A stretch of DNA of 23,110 nucleotides from positions 1 to 23,110 of the forward strand of contig CALLIO010000275.1 in the NCBI GenBank assembly GCA_938009055.1, written 5' to 3'. The translations under genes were made by a program, and so were the position numbers. This DNA is from an uncultured Altererythrobacter sp. (GTDB lineage Bacteria > Pseudomonadota > Alphaproteobacteria > Sphingomonadales > Sphingomonadaceae). This document shows, one piece after another, positions 1 through 8,116 of this stretch; position 1 is the first letter of the stretch; each line of letters opens with the position of its first letter. The notes beneath the pieces are model-generated. The model was given only the letters and a program-made list of their open reading frames with translations, made no database searches and was not told the origin of the DNA.

Positions 1-34
1 GCCATTCACTCCGGTATCTCTAGAAGCCAGAGTC

Positions 35-520
35 ATGGACAAGGGAAACCAGAACAATGACTTAGGGGACTTCGGCCCGCTGGCTGACTTTATGCCCTAT
101 CAATTGTCGGTGACCTCGAACGCGGTGAGCCGGCTGATTGCCGTGCGCTATCAGGCACGATTCGGGCTTAAAATCACCGATTGGCGGGTGATGGCTATCC
201 TTGGCGATGTCGGGACTGCGACGCAGCGGCAACTGACCGAGCAAACCTTGATGGATAAGGTGGCTGTGAACCGCGCGTGTAAAGTTCTGGCGGAACGCGG
301 CCTGATTGCGCGCGAACCCAATTCGCGTGACGGCCGCTCGCACTTGCTTGCGCTCACCGAAGAAGGGCGGATTATACATCGCGAGGTCATGTCGCTTGCT
401 AGGGCAATTGAAGCTGATATCTTCGCGGCGATTGAACCCGATGAGCTACGCCTGCTGCAATCGATTTTGCAACGCGTCTATGATCAGACCAGCAATTTGC
501 AGGACAAGCTGCGCAAATAG
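35..520 (+). CDS. MarR-family winged-helix transcriptional regulator
   Basis: A 161-residue protein with the size and layout of MarR-type dimeric repressors. An N-terminal helical part (about residues 15-45) is followed by a winged helix-turn-helix (about 46-115). The recognition-helix stretch is DKVAVNRACKVLAERGLI (74-91), followed by a wing with DGRSHLLALTEEG (99-111), which fits the DxR-x-L-T-x-x-G wing signature of the family. A C-terminal dimerisation helix follows. The ATG at 35 is the first in frame; its upstream bases (AGAAGCCAGAG) give only a weak ribosome binding site. The gene converges on the tad cluster and shares its terminator. Ligand and target operator are not visible; adjacency to the pilus genes does not prove it controls them. 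Family assignment is firm, specific role unknown. Confidence 0.9.
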   Translation: MDKGNQNNDLGDFGPLADFMPYQLSVTSNAVSRLIAVRYQARFGLKITDWRVMAILGDVGTATQRQLTEQTLMDKVAVNRACKVLAERGLIAREPNSRDGRSHLLALTEEGRIIHREVMSLARAIEADIFAAIEPDELRLLQSILQRVYDQTSNLQDKLRK

Positions 521-549
521 CTTGGCGTTTCCACGTCATGCGCCCAACG

Positions 550-584
550 AAAAAGGGGCAGGAAATTCCCGCCCCTTCTTATTT
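550..584. terminator. Bidirectional rho-independent terminator
   Basis: The stem AAGGGGC (553-559) pairs with GCCCCTT (571-577) around an 11-base loop. It is followed by a T-rich run on the + strand and preceded by AAAAA (550-554), which reads as TTTTT on the - strand. It lies between the convergent MarR gene and tadC, so it can end both transcripts. Confidence 0.8.
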
Positions 585-602
585 GGTTGAGTGCTCTGCA
601 GC

Positions 603-1616
603 CTAGGCCTTAGTAGGGCCATCGTCAGCGAAGGCATCGGAGATCGAGCAGGCTGCAGGGCCAAGGATCACGATGAACAGCACTGGCAGAATGAACAGGA
701 TCAGCGGCACGGTCATAATCGCTGGCAAACGCGCAGCTTTCTCTTCCGCGCGCATCATCCGCTCGTTGCGGAATTCAGCTGAAAGAACCCGCAAGGCTGA
801 TGCCAGCGGCGTACCATAGCGCTCTGTCTGCACCATCGTTGTAACAACGCCGCGAACCGCATCCAGATCAACGCGATAGGCAAGATTGTCGAAAGCGTTC
901 TTACGCTCGTTGAGGAAAGACAGCTCAATCGCGGTAAGGGCGAATTCATCACCCAGCTCGGGATAGGCGCGGCCCAATTCCTTGGCGACGCGGTTGAACG
1001 CAGCATCAACGGTAAGACCAGCCTCTGCGCAGATAACCAGAAGGTCGAGCGCATCGGGAAGACCTTTTTGGATTTCTTTCGTGCGTTTGCCCGCCTTGTT
1101 CGAAAGGAAAATCTCAGGGCCTTTGTAGCCTGCAAAGACAAGCGCGCTAAGCGCACCAAGCCGCTTGATACCACCCCAATCGGGAAAATAATCGATGACA
1201 TAGATCATCAAGAAACCGGCAACACCCAAAACCACCGGCAGGATCATCCGCAAGGTGATGACGATGACCGCCAGTTCCTTGTTGCGATAGCCAGCATAGG
1301 CCAGCTTCTGCTCGATGTCGGCGATCTGGCTTTCCTGGAGGACTTTCATCCCCTCCAGTCTTTCCTTCATCGCATCGGTCGTGTCGGTCTTGCGAACAAG
1401 GCTCGCGCGTTTCTTCGCGCTGGCCGTGACAATGCCCGCTTTGAGTTCTTCGCGGCGTTCGTTGAGCGCTTTGACGCGCTTGGCCATCGGATCTTTCACG
1501 GTCACCGCAGCATAGATCGCCAGGATCACCGCAAAAGCAGCGATTCCAGCAAGCGCGGTACCGACGAGGATGACGTCGAAACCGAGAAGCGTTGGGCCAG
1601 GTTGGCTGTTAATCAT
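603..1616 (-). CDS. tadC: Tad pilus inner-membrane platform protein TadC
   Basis: The protein has 337 residues. One N-terminal membrane segment (about 12-38) leads to a charged, probably coiled stretch (41-105), then two membrane segments (about 115-163), a type II secretion F (T2SSF/GspF-like) domain (about 185-295, with LPDALDLLVICAEAGL at 186-201), and a last membrane segment (about 299-322). Together with TadB it forms the inner-membrane platform on which the secretion ATPase extrudes Flp pilin. The ATG at 1616 was chosen, 16 bases after the tadB stop with AGAGG upstream. A longer reading from 1724 would overlap tadB and adds 36 residues unlike TadC. It is the last gene of the cluster; no tadD follows. 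Confidence 0.92.
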   Translation of the reverse strand: MINSQPGPTLLGFDVILVGTALAGIAAFAVILAIYAAVTVKDPMAKRVKALNERREELKAGIVTASAKKRASLVRKTDTTDAMKERLEGMKVLQESQIADIEQKLAYAGYRNKELAVIVITLRMILPVVLGVAGFLMIYVIDYFPDWGGIKRLGALSALVFAGYKGPEIFLSNKAGKRTKEIQKGLPDALDLLVICAEAGLTVDAAFNRVAKELGRAYPELGDEFALTAIELSFLNERKNAFDNLAYRVDLDAVRGVVTTMVQTERYGTPLASALRVLSAEFRNERMMRAEEKAARLPAIMTVPLILFILPVLFIVILGPAACSISDAFADDGPTKA

Positions 1617-1632
1617 TGTGCCTCTGCCTCGC

Positions 1633-2604
1633 TCAAATCTCGAAATTGACCATTTTGGCCATGATAAATCCGCCAATCGACATCCACACCGCGCCGCCAA
1701 TGCCAGCAACGATGAGGCGATCATCGGTAAAGAATCCGCCGATATAAGACGGGTTGATCCACCAGATCATGCCGAAGACGATGAAGGGCAATGAGCCCAC
1801 GATGTAAGCGGAAGCTTTCGATTCCGAACTCATCGCTTTAATCTTCAGCTTCATCTGCGACCGCTTGCGCAGAACGTCTGCCAGGTTCGACAATGTCTCT
1901 GCCAAGTTACCGCCTGTCTCGCGCTGAATGGCCAGCGTGATACAGAAGAAGTTGAACTCAGGAATGCCCAGCCGGTCAGCTGTTTCCTGCAAGCTTTCCT
2001 CCATTGTACGGCCGATCTTGATCCGCTCGACAATGCCTTTGAACTCGATCCCGACAGGGCCGGGCACTTCTTGTGCGACAACCGCCAGTGTTTCGGTCAC
2101 GGGAAGGCCAGAGCGCAAACCACGAACGAGCAGCTCGATCCCGTCTGGGAATTTCGAGTTGAAATCATTGGTCCGCTTGTTGATGAAGAAGCCTACGACC
2201 AGATGCGGCAAACCTGCGCCGATCACCAGACCGATACCTATTGCAAGCAGGAAAGCGCCCGATTGCAGGAAGACCGGAACAGCGATCAGCAGCGCCAATC
2301 CCAGCGACGCATAAAAGTATTGCGACACGGTCCAGCCTTTCCCGGTCCGGTCGAGCCGCACTGCCAAAGCTTCAAGCTTGGAAGCAGAGCCAGCGACCTT
2401 GTGGGCCTTGGGCTTACGCGCTGCAATCGCCTTCTTGAGTTGCGATTCAACTTTGGTGTCGGTGCTTTCGGAATGACGATAGCGCAGCTGCTGGAGCCGT
2501 CGCTGGCCCTCTTTAGCCGGCGAAACGCCGGTTAGCAGCATGTAGCCGATGACAATCAGCCCGAACACGCCAACACCAATAAGCAAGAATTGCATTGTGC
2601 TCAT
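1633..2604 (-). CDS. tadB: Tad pilus inner-membrane platform protein TadB
   Basis: The 323-residue protein has an N-terminal membrane helix (about 5-25), a basic linker, two membrane segments (about 95-140), a T2SSF domain (about 152-265, with KFPDGIELLVRGLRSGLPV at 151-169) and two C-terminal membrane segments (about 268-318). It is the partner of TadC in the inner-membrane assembly platform of the Flp/Tad pilus. A second in-frame ATG four codons in (2595) is a possible start. It normally follows the ATPase gene cpaF/tadA directly; here it follows cpaE, 89 bases after its stop, with no ATPase gene between. The sequence is intact, with no frameshift. Confidence 0.92.
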   Translation of the reverse strand: MSTMQFLLIGVGVFGLIVIGYMLLTGVSPAKEGQRRLQQLRYRHSESTDTKVESQLKKAIAARKPKAHKVAGSASKLEALAVRLDRTGKGWTVSQYFYASLGLALLIAVPVFLQSGAFLLAIGIGLVIGAGLPHLVVGFFINKRTNDFNSKFPDGIELLVRGLRSGLPVTETLAVVAQEVPGPVGIEFKGIVERIKIGRTMEESLQETADRLGIPEFNFFCITLAIQRETGGNLAETLSNLADVLRKRSQMKLKIKAMSSESKASAYIVGSLPFIVFGMIWWINPSYIGGFFTDDRLIVAGIGGAVWMSIGGFIMAKMVNFEI

Positions 2605-2693
2605 CGCCTATTGTCGCCTTTCTCTATCATTCAAAACAGGGTGACCGGGAACGGATTTGGCCCGGTTAAGAGCCAAACCCATCGGCCGTTTGG
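2605..2693 (-). other. Spacer between cpaE and tadB with two short hairpins
   Basis: An 89-base non-coding gap at the place where cpaF/tadA normally lies. It contains two short inverted repeats: CCAAAC (2673-2678) with GTTTGG (2688-2693), and ACCGGG (2644-2649) with CCCGGT (2661-2666). Neither has a T tract, so they are more likely processing or stability elements, or a deletion scar, than terminators. No remnant of an ATPase coding sequence can be read in any frame. Confidence 0.5.
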
Positions 2694-3980
2694 TTACGCA
2701 GCCGTTTCAGCCGAAGCCTTTGACTTGTCTTTTTTGACCAGCAGCGATTTCAGATCGAAATTGCCCAAGAGCGATTTCTTCTGACCATCAGCCTGTGCCA
2801 AATCTTCTTCGCTTGCGCCCATTACGCGCTCGCCAAGCTGTTTGATGACAGCCGAAGCCTTGCTGTTTTTGTTTGCTTCAACAAAGGTTTGGCCAAGCTT
2901 TGCAGAATTGGCCGCAGCTTTCGCGTCATAAGGGATCGTGAAATCGATCTGACGTTCAATCGAAGCTTCAAAGTCCGCTTTGCTGATCTCGCTCACACCG
3001 GCTTGCACCTTATTGGCGATAACCAGCGGGTGCGCATGAGCAGCGTGAGTCTTGAGCCAGCTGAGGATGCGGATGGTGTCGCGGGCCGAAGCCAGCGTCA
3101 TGTCCGTTGTCAGCAGCACCACGTTCACATCACCCAGCACTTGCGGGAAGTTGATGAGCATGTTGCGCGGAAGATCGATCACGGTCATCTCGAAAGCCTG
3201 ACGGAATTCCTCTTCCAGCTGAACGAAGGCAGCGCCATCGGTCATGAGCGGAGAGTTGATCGGAGCCTCAGCCGACAGAATCGAAAGCTTGTCATTGGCG
3301 CGGATCATTGCGCGCTCGATGAACAGGCCGTCGATGCGGCTGGGGTTGTCGATGGCATCGGTCAGACCGCGGCCAGGCTCAAGGTCGAGCGCGAGCGCGT
3401 CGGTTCCGAAATGCACATCCAGATCGAGCAATGCGGTCGCCGCATCATGCTCGGTGCTGAACAGCCATGCCAGCGACGTGGCGAGCGTTGAGGCGCCAAC
3501 GCCTCCGCGCGAACCGACCACCGCAGTTGAAACATGGTGCTGAACAACCTCGCCATCGCTGTTTTTCGGCGTGGTAAAAACGGCCTGTGCCTGGTTGAGC
3601 GCATCGCGCAACTGGCCAGCAGAAAGAGGCTTGAGCAGATAGTCGTGAATGCCGCTCGCGAGCAGATCGCGATACAGACGCACGTCATTGACTTGCCCGA
3701 TCGCGATCACAACGGTGCCAGGTTCGCAAACCTCAGCCAGAGCGTTGATATCGTTGAGCGGGTCACCGCTTTCCGACAGATCGACAAGCAGGATGTTCGG
3801 GCTGGCGCTTACAGAGAGCGATTGGATCGCATTGCGCAATCCGCCCTTGTTGCACTTTTCAGGCTGCCAGCCGAGCTCGATTACCACTGGACGCAGAACG
3901 TCCAGCGCTGTGTCGTCGCAGATATAGGCCGCGAACGGGTCGCGATTGCCAGGCATTCCGGATTTCCAAGGAGCATTCAT
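2694..3980 (-). CDS. cpaE: CpaE/TadZ-like pilus localisation ATPase
   Basis: The 428-residue protein has an N-terminal receiver-like domain (about 15-135: LLVDLS with D67, and LLKPLS with K117) and a ParA/MinD-type P-loop domain (about 150-400). The Walker A region reads GSRGGVGAST (156-165), the altered form typical of CpaE/TadZ: the final lysine of GKT/GKS is replaced by alanine. In this family the protein places the Tad/Flp assembly machine, often at a cell pole. The lysine-rich C-terminal tail (about 385-428) looks disordered. It starts two bases after the cpaD stop, so the two are translated together. Assignment is strong; nucleotide hydrolysis cannot be judged from sequence. Confidence 0.92.
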   Translation of the reverse strand: MNAPWKSGMPGNRDPFAAYICDDTALDVLRPVVIELGWQPEKCNKGGLRNAIQSLSVSASPNILLVDLSESGDPLNDINALAEVCEPGTVVIAIGQVNDVRLYRDLLASGIHDYLLKPLSAGQLRDALNQAQAVFTTPKNSDGEVVQHHVSTAVVGSRGGVGASTLATSLAWLFSTEHDAATALLDLDVHFGTDALALDLEPGRGLTDAIDNPSRIDGLFIERAMIRANDKLSILSAEAPINSPLMTDGAAFVQLEEEFRQAFEMTVIDLPRNMLINFPQVLGDVNVVLLTTDMTLASARDTIRILSWLKTHAAHAHPLVIANKVQAGVSEISKADFEASIERQIDFTIPYDAKAAANSAKLGQTFVEANKNSKASAVIKQLGERVMGASEEDLAQADGQKKSLLGNFDLKSLLVKKDKSKASAETAA

Positions 3981-3982
3981 GA

Positions 3983-4648
3983 TTAGTTACCTCCGCCGGT
4001 GCCGCCGCCGCCAGCCACGTCACCGCCGTTGCCGGAAGGTGCGCGATCGCGGAAGCTATCGATGGCTTTTGTGCCGCTCATGATGACCGTTTCACCCGCG
4101 CCTTTTTGACCTTGGATAAGGTCTTCGGGGTTAGCGACCATCGCAGCCAGATTGCTGTTGGTTGCACAGCCATATCCTTTGGATGTGGCGTTGTGGAAGT
4201 TGACGTCCGATTTGTCGTCCCAGTTCGGGCATCCGGGAACCGAAGCCTTCGAGCGGGTTACAACAATGCGGGCGTTGCCCGGTTGGACATAACCTTGCGT
4301 TACAGGTGCGCCGTCTTCGATCAGCACACCGTGGCGCTCAGCCAGTTTGGCAATCGCATCGCGAGTGGCGCTGCTGGCCATCGGATCGTCGATTGAAACC
4401 CGGTCACCATAACCAAGTTCAAGCGAGTCAAACCATGCTGCGACACGCTGCTGCTCGGAGATATTCATCCCGCTTTGGGCAGAACGCACGTCAAAGGTGT
4501 AGTTCTGGCGCTCTACGACCGGTTGATTGGTCGAATAGAGGCTCTGATTGTCGGGCATACCGCTACAGCCTGCCACGCCCAAGCCGAGCGTGATGGCAAG
4601 TGCAAGGGCTGGTGTTTTGGCCAGCTTGCTATTATTTGCGAAGGACAT
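3983..4648 (-). CDS. cpaD: Tad pilus assembly lipoprotein CpaD
   Basis: The 221-residue protein has a lipoprotein signal peptide with the lipobox VAGC, the lipidated cysteine being C28. The body matches the CpaD family: the region with FHNATSKGYGCATNSNLAAM (residues 150-169) and the following NPEDLI are hallmark elements. CpaD is thought to be an outer-membrane-associated partner of the CpaC secretin. The last 15 or so residues are a glycine-rich tail (GGDVAGGGGTGGGN), likely disordered. The gene sits between cpaC and cpaE in the usual order, with a 20-base gap to cpaC and a two-base gap to cpaE. Confidence 0.9.
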   Translation of the reverse strand: MSFANNSKLAKTPALALAITLGLGVAGCSGMPDNQSLYSTNQPVVERQNYTFDVRSAQSGMNISEQQRVAAWFDSLELGYGDRVSIDDPMASSATRDAIAKLAERHGVLIEDGAPVTQGYVQPGNARIVVTRSKASVPGCPNWDDKSDVNFHNATSKGYGCATNSNLAAMVANPEDLIQGQKGAGETVIMSGTKAIDSFRDRAPSGNGGDVAGGGGTGGGN

Positions 4649-4668
4649 CTGTCTTACCTTCCTTACCG

Positions 4669-6333
4669 TTAGAGGCTGAAACCAGGTGCCGGCGTTTCTG
4701 CGCGGCGGTCCTTGGTTTTGGGTTTGTCACTTGCCTGACGCGGGGCGGGCGAATTGCCCGGCACGACGGCGGTCGGATCCACTGCGCTCACGTCGGGCGT
4801 ATTGTCCGATGGTGTGGTCGCTGTTGGAGTTGGGCGTGCTTGGCCCGATTTACCGGCATGGCTACGGAAGCCGAGCATTTCTTGAGCTTCGTTGGCCGTG
4901 CGGAAACCGTCGGTTGGCAGCTTGATCTCATTCGCGTTCACAGGCTTGACCAAATACGGTGTCACAACGATAACAAGCTCGGTTTCGCCCTTGTTGAACG
5001 ACCGTGAGCGGAACAGGTTTCCAAGGATCGGAACGTCTGCTGCACCCGGCGTTTTTGCCAGAGTTTTCTGAGCGCTGTTGCTAAGCAGACCAGCGATCAT
5101 GAAGCTTTGGCCAGAGCCCAGCTCAATCGTTGTCTCTGCCCGGCGCGTGGTGAAGGCGGGGATTGAAAATCCGTCAACTTCAATGGCGCCAGCGTTGGAC
5201 AGCTCGGAAATCTCAGGGCGAACCCGCAGTGAGATCCGGCCATTGGCAAGAACCGTTGGTGTGTAGCTCAAGCTCACACCGAACTGGCGATATTCAATCG
5301 CAGTTGCGCCCAGTCCAGCAGAGGTAGGGATGGGAATCTCGCCACCGGCGAGGAAATCCGCAGACTCACCTGAAAGGGCGGTCAGGTTCGGCGTCGACAA
5401 TGTCGTTGCCAGACCGTGTGTTTCGCCAAGGTCAAGAGCGCCCAAAAGATCAAGGCCCAAGAAGCTGCTGGCGATACCGAAAGTGCTGCTGCCGACCAGT
5501 TGATTGACCGATGATCCTGGGATCTCGACGAACTGCCCCGGATTGTTCACATCTGGGACCGTAACGGTCAGCTCACGGCCAGCGGCAAGGCCAGAGTTTA
5601 CGGTGAACTGGTTGGAGAAGCCTTCACGGCCCCGTGCAACACCGAAAGAAACGCCGCCTGAACCATCAATCGTGGTCAAGCTTGTTCCGATTTGGCGAAC
5701 CAGCGAGCGGCTGACTTCAGCAAAGCGCACTTGCAGATTAACCTGCAAAGGCGTGGCTGTCTTCAGTCGCGTGATGACATTGGTGTCGTCGCCCAAGAAG
5801 GCTTGGACAAGGCGCTGAGCCTCGGCCGCATCTTCTGGGGCAGCAACGGTGCCGGTCAGCAAAACGGTGTTGGTGCCCATTGTGGCGACCGAAACCTTTG
5901 CTTGCGGCATGGCCAGCGCGAGCATTTGGTCAACGCTGGAGATATTGTTGCCGACACGGATGTTGGCAGACCAGATCACATCACCGGCAGAGTTGCTGGC
6001 ATAGATTGTGGTCTCACCGCCTGCTTTACCAAAGATGTAGAGCTGGCGCTGCGATTTGATCTGAACGTCAGCAATCCCATCATCTGCGATAAAGACATCA
6101 GCCATCCGGCCAGGCACCGAGATCAACTCGCCGCGTCCGATAGAGATTGCGATATCCTGTGAAGGACGATCGATCGATTGCGCATTGACAACGCTAACCG
6201 GTGCGCTTGCCAGCGGTACCGCAGCAAGGCTGGCTAGCAGCAATTTAGCAGTCAGACTGCGTTTCATGGTCTTGCCCCTCATTTGAGTCCCGTTCAGCGC
6301 TTTTGGCGCTGGATTTGTGTTAGTGATCCGCAT
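4669..6333 (-). CDS. cpaC: Tad pilus outer-membrane secretin CpaC/RcpA
   Basis: Up to 554 residues. A signal peptide is followed by the pilus-type N domain (RGELISVPGRMADVFIADD), a BON-like domain (LLTGTVAAPEDAAEAQRLV), and a secretin domain ending in PILGNLFRSRSFNKGETELV and VVTPYLVKPV. It forms the outer-membrane channel for the Flp pilus. The start is ambiguous. The ATG at 6333 has GAGGGGG overlapping the cpaB stop but gives a 30-residue n-region. ATGs at 6282 and 6267 also exist; the one at 6267 has GAGGGG upstream and gives a standard signal peptide beginning MKRSLTAKLLL. The C-terminal 80 residues or so are a proline/threonine-rich tail beyond the secretin core. Confidence 0.92.
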   Translation of the reverse strand: MRITNTNPAPKALNGTQMRGKTMKRSLTAKLLLASLAAVPLASAPVSVVNAQSIDRPSQDIAISIGRGELISVPGRMADVFIADDGIADVQIKSQRQLYIFGKAGGETTIYASNSAGDVIWSANIRVGNNISSVDQMLALAMPQAKVSVATMGTNTVLLTGTVAAPEDAAEAQRLVQAFLGDDTNVITRLKTATPLQVNLQVRFAEVSRSLVRQIGTSLTTIDGSGGVSFGVARGREGFSNQFTVNSGLAAGRELTVTVPDVNNPGQFVEIPGSSVNQLVGSSTFGIASSFLGLDLLGALDLGETHGLATTLSTPNLTALSGESADFLAGGEIPIPTSAGLGATAIEYRQFGVSLSYTPTVLANGRISLRVRPEISELSNAGAIEVDGFSIPAFTTRRAETTIELGSGQSFMIAGLLSNSAQKTLAKTPGAADVPILGNLFRSRSFNKGETELVIVVTPYLVKPVNANEIKLPTDGFRTANEAQEMLGFRSHAGKSGQARPTPTATTPSDNTPDVSAVDPTAVVPGNSPAPRQASDKPKTKDRRAETPAPGFSL

Positions 6334-6343
6334 GTCGGCCCCC

Positions 6344-7447
6344 TCACCGTATCAACGCTGCGCCAGCCACAGGCACGGTGTTACCCGCGTCTTTGACATT
6401 GCCGGCGCCTTGGTTGAGCAGGTTGTTTGCAGCAGCGCCCGAACCTACGGGGACTTGCTGGGTGTTCTTGCCGCGAGTGACGCGAACAGATGGTCCGCGC
6501 GCAACAGGTGCACCGTTGACTTTGGCAGGAACGCCCATTGCTGGCGGAGTGCGAACTTCTTTGCCGCCGCCTTGCTTCGGCATGCTCTTACGCTGGAAGC
6601 GCGATACATCGCCGCCGGTCGAGAAAGTCGTGCCCTTGTCAATCGGCTTGCTCATCGCAGCTGCAAGGATACGCTCTTCTTCTTCAGGGCTCGCATCGTC
6701 AGGGATTTTGATGTCGCCTGAAGCAATAGCCTTGTCGAGCTCGGCCTGATTGTCAGCAATCGAGCGCAGCGCGAGGCTGATCGTGCCGAGAGTTTGAGCA
6801 ACCGCAACCTTTTCAGCAAGCTTTGGCGTTACTTCCAAAGTGACTGTACGGAAGGCGCGAACAACAGTCTTGCCATTCTCGGTTGTCTTTTGCGTTGTGC
6901 GTTGGTCTGTCGCCAGAACACGTAGGTTGCGAAGAACCGTTTCAGCCGCTTTCAATGCCTGGCCTTCATCGCCTTTGATTGTCTGGGTCAATACGATGTC
7001 AACGCGGTCGCCCGGGAAGACGAAGCCAGCAACGCCGGTCTTGGCAGATACAGGAACGGTCACAGCGCGCATGCCTGGGCCCAATGCCGCAGCAAGGAAG
7101 CCGCGGTCGCCAGGGCTCACCAAAGAACCTTGGGTCACTGGCTCACCAGCTGTGATCGGATGGCGCACAACAGTTCCCAAAAGCTGGGAGATGTCCGATT
7201 CGCCATCAATGAAGTATGCATCCTGCACAAGCTCTTCAGGCCATTGCTGGTAACCCATTGCATCAGCCGTAACGATTGTGCCGGTTGGCAGCGCACGGTT
7301 TGCAACGAGCACCTTGGGTCCTTGTGGAACTGGCGCGGCTTCTGCTTCGGGGGCGGGCCCACCTGCAAACATGCTCCGCGCTGCGAATGCGGTGCCGATC
7401 GCGATGATCAGCGCTCCAAGCAGCAATACAAGCTTCTTCCTATCCAT
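6344..7447 (-). CDS. cpaB: Tad pilus assembly protein CpaB/RcpC
   Basis: The 367-residue protein has one N-terminal membrane anchor or signal (about 6-24), an SAF domain (about 44-108, VLVANRALPTGTIVTADAM), and the CpaB/RcpC domain (about 125-235, with GFVFPGDRVDIVLTQ at 141-155). CpaB is a periplasmic partner of the secretin. The last 110 or so residues are low in complexity (Gly, Pro, Ala, Asn) and make it longer than many relatives. GGGGC lies upstream of the ATG at 7447. The stop is 10 bases before the most upstream cpaC start, with the cpaC ribosome binding site overlapping it. Confidence 0.92.
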   Translation of the reverse strand: MDRKKLVLLLGALIIAIGTAFAARSMFAGGPAPEAEAAPVPQGPKVLVANRALPTGTIVTADAMGYQQWPEELVQDAYFIDGESDISQLLGTVVRHPITAGEPVTQGSLVSPGDRGFLAAALGPGMRAVTVPVSAKTGVAGFVFPGDRVDIVLTQTIKGDEGQALKAAETVLRNLRVLATDQRTTQKTTENGKTVVRAFRTVTLEVTPKLAEKVAVAQTLGTISLALRSIADNQAELDKAIASGDIKIPDDASPEEEERILAAAMSKPIDKGTTFSTGGDVSRFQRKSMPKQGGGKEVRTPPAMGVPAKVNGAPVARGPSVRVTRGKNTQQVPVGSGAAANNLLNQGAGNVKDAGNTVPVAGAALIR

Positions 7448-7533
7448 GGCTCTTCTAGCCCCTTCATTCAGCCCTAATGGTTAGCGGGCGGGTATGATTG
7501 ACATGCTTAGGACCCGACTGGTTAAAATCAGGT
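7448..7533 (-). other. Spacer between cpaA and cpaB
   Basis: 86 non-coding bases, the longest gap but one inside the pilus cluster. No flp pilin gene is present. It holds a + strand TTGACA (7498-7503) and TAAAAT (7523-7528) pair with a 19-base spacer, which would point antisense into cpaA. It also has a CGGGT/ACCCG inverted repeat on the - strand. It may carry a separate promoter for cpaB, but no clear - strand promoter is visible. Confidence 0.35.
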
Positions 7534-8022
7534 TCATCCCGTTACATTTGATGTTGTGAGTGTGGGCAGATAATGGATCGAAAGGACCCACAGCCCGGCG
7601 AATGCGATGGCGACTCCATAAGGAATCTTGAGCCGGTCGCGTTGGCGCTTCATAAAGTGGTAAGCGCCCATAAGGATTGTCAAAACACCGCCTGCGATGG
7701 CCATGATGATGATCAGCTGGACGAACCAGCTTGGCTCGATCCAAAGGGCAAGGGCGGTTAACAATTTAACATCGCCGCCGCCCATCATTTTTATGGCAAA
7801 CAGGCCGGCGGTGACTGCAAATGTTGCAACAGCCACACCCAAATGGATGGCGATACCAGGCCACAGATCGACCCCGCTCGCCCACCAGAACAGCGGCGCG
7901 CATAGCGCAATGCCCAAATTGAGATGGTTGGAGATTGTACGGCTTTTGATATCCGTAAACGCCGCATAGATAAGCGCCAGTGCCAAGCCGCCCAGCAGTG
8001 CAAACTGTAGATAGTCGGTCAA
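7534..8022 (-). CDS. cpaA: Prepilin peptidase CpaA/TadV (A24 family)
   Basis: An aspartic membrane peptidase that cleaves the leader of the Flp prepilin at the inner membrane. About 162 residues with four to six hydrophobic segments. Both catalytic aspartates are present: D24 in FTDIKSRTISN (22-32) and D84 in GGGDVK (81-86), the family pattern. No ATG fits. The most credible start is TTG at 8022, with AGGGG upstream and a short N-terminus before the first membrane helix, as usual for CpaA. The open frame runs on to 8295, but that part overlaps the divergent hydrolase gene and looks unlike the family. It is the first gene of the pilus run, 86 bases before cpaB. Confidence 0.88.
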   Translation of the reverse strand: MTDYLQFALLGGLALALIYAAFTDIKSRTISNHLNLGIALCAPLFWWASGVDLWPGIAIHLGVAVATFAVTAGLFAIKMMGGGDVKLLTALALWIEPSWFVQLIIIMAIAGGVLTILMGAYHFMKRQRDRLKIPYGVAIAFAGLWVLSIHYLPTLTTSNVTG

Positions 8023-8116
8023 CGTATGGCCCCTAACGCGAAAACTGGTTTCCCCTTGTTGAGCCACTGCTAGTGTGTATCGCTTACTAAAAAGTAACCA
8101 AGGCGAAGGGTAATTC
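8023..8116. promoter_or_regulatory. Divergent control region between cpaA and the hydrolase gene
   Basis: 94 bases between two genes reading outward, so promoters for both the pilus operon and the hydrolase operon are expected here. An inverted repeat TTACT (8084-8088) with AGTAA (8093-8097) around AAAA lies 20 bases before the hydrolase start and could be an operator. I cannot fix -35/-10 boxes with confidence. Confidence 0.45.

Noticed and set aside
1617..1724. A 36-residue N-terminal extension of tadC
   Set aside because: It overlaps the 3' end of tadB and does not resemble TadC; the ATG at 1616 has its own ribosome binding site.
2644..2693. A terminator between cpaE and tadB
   Set aside because: Both inverted repeats have only six-base-pair stems and no T run on either strand.
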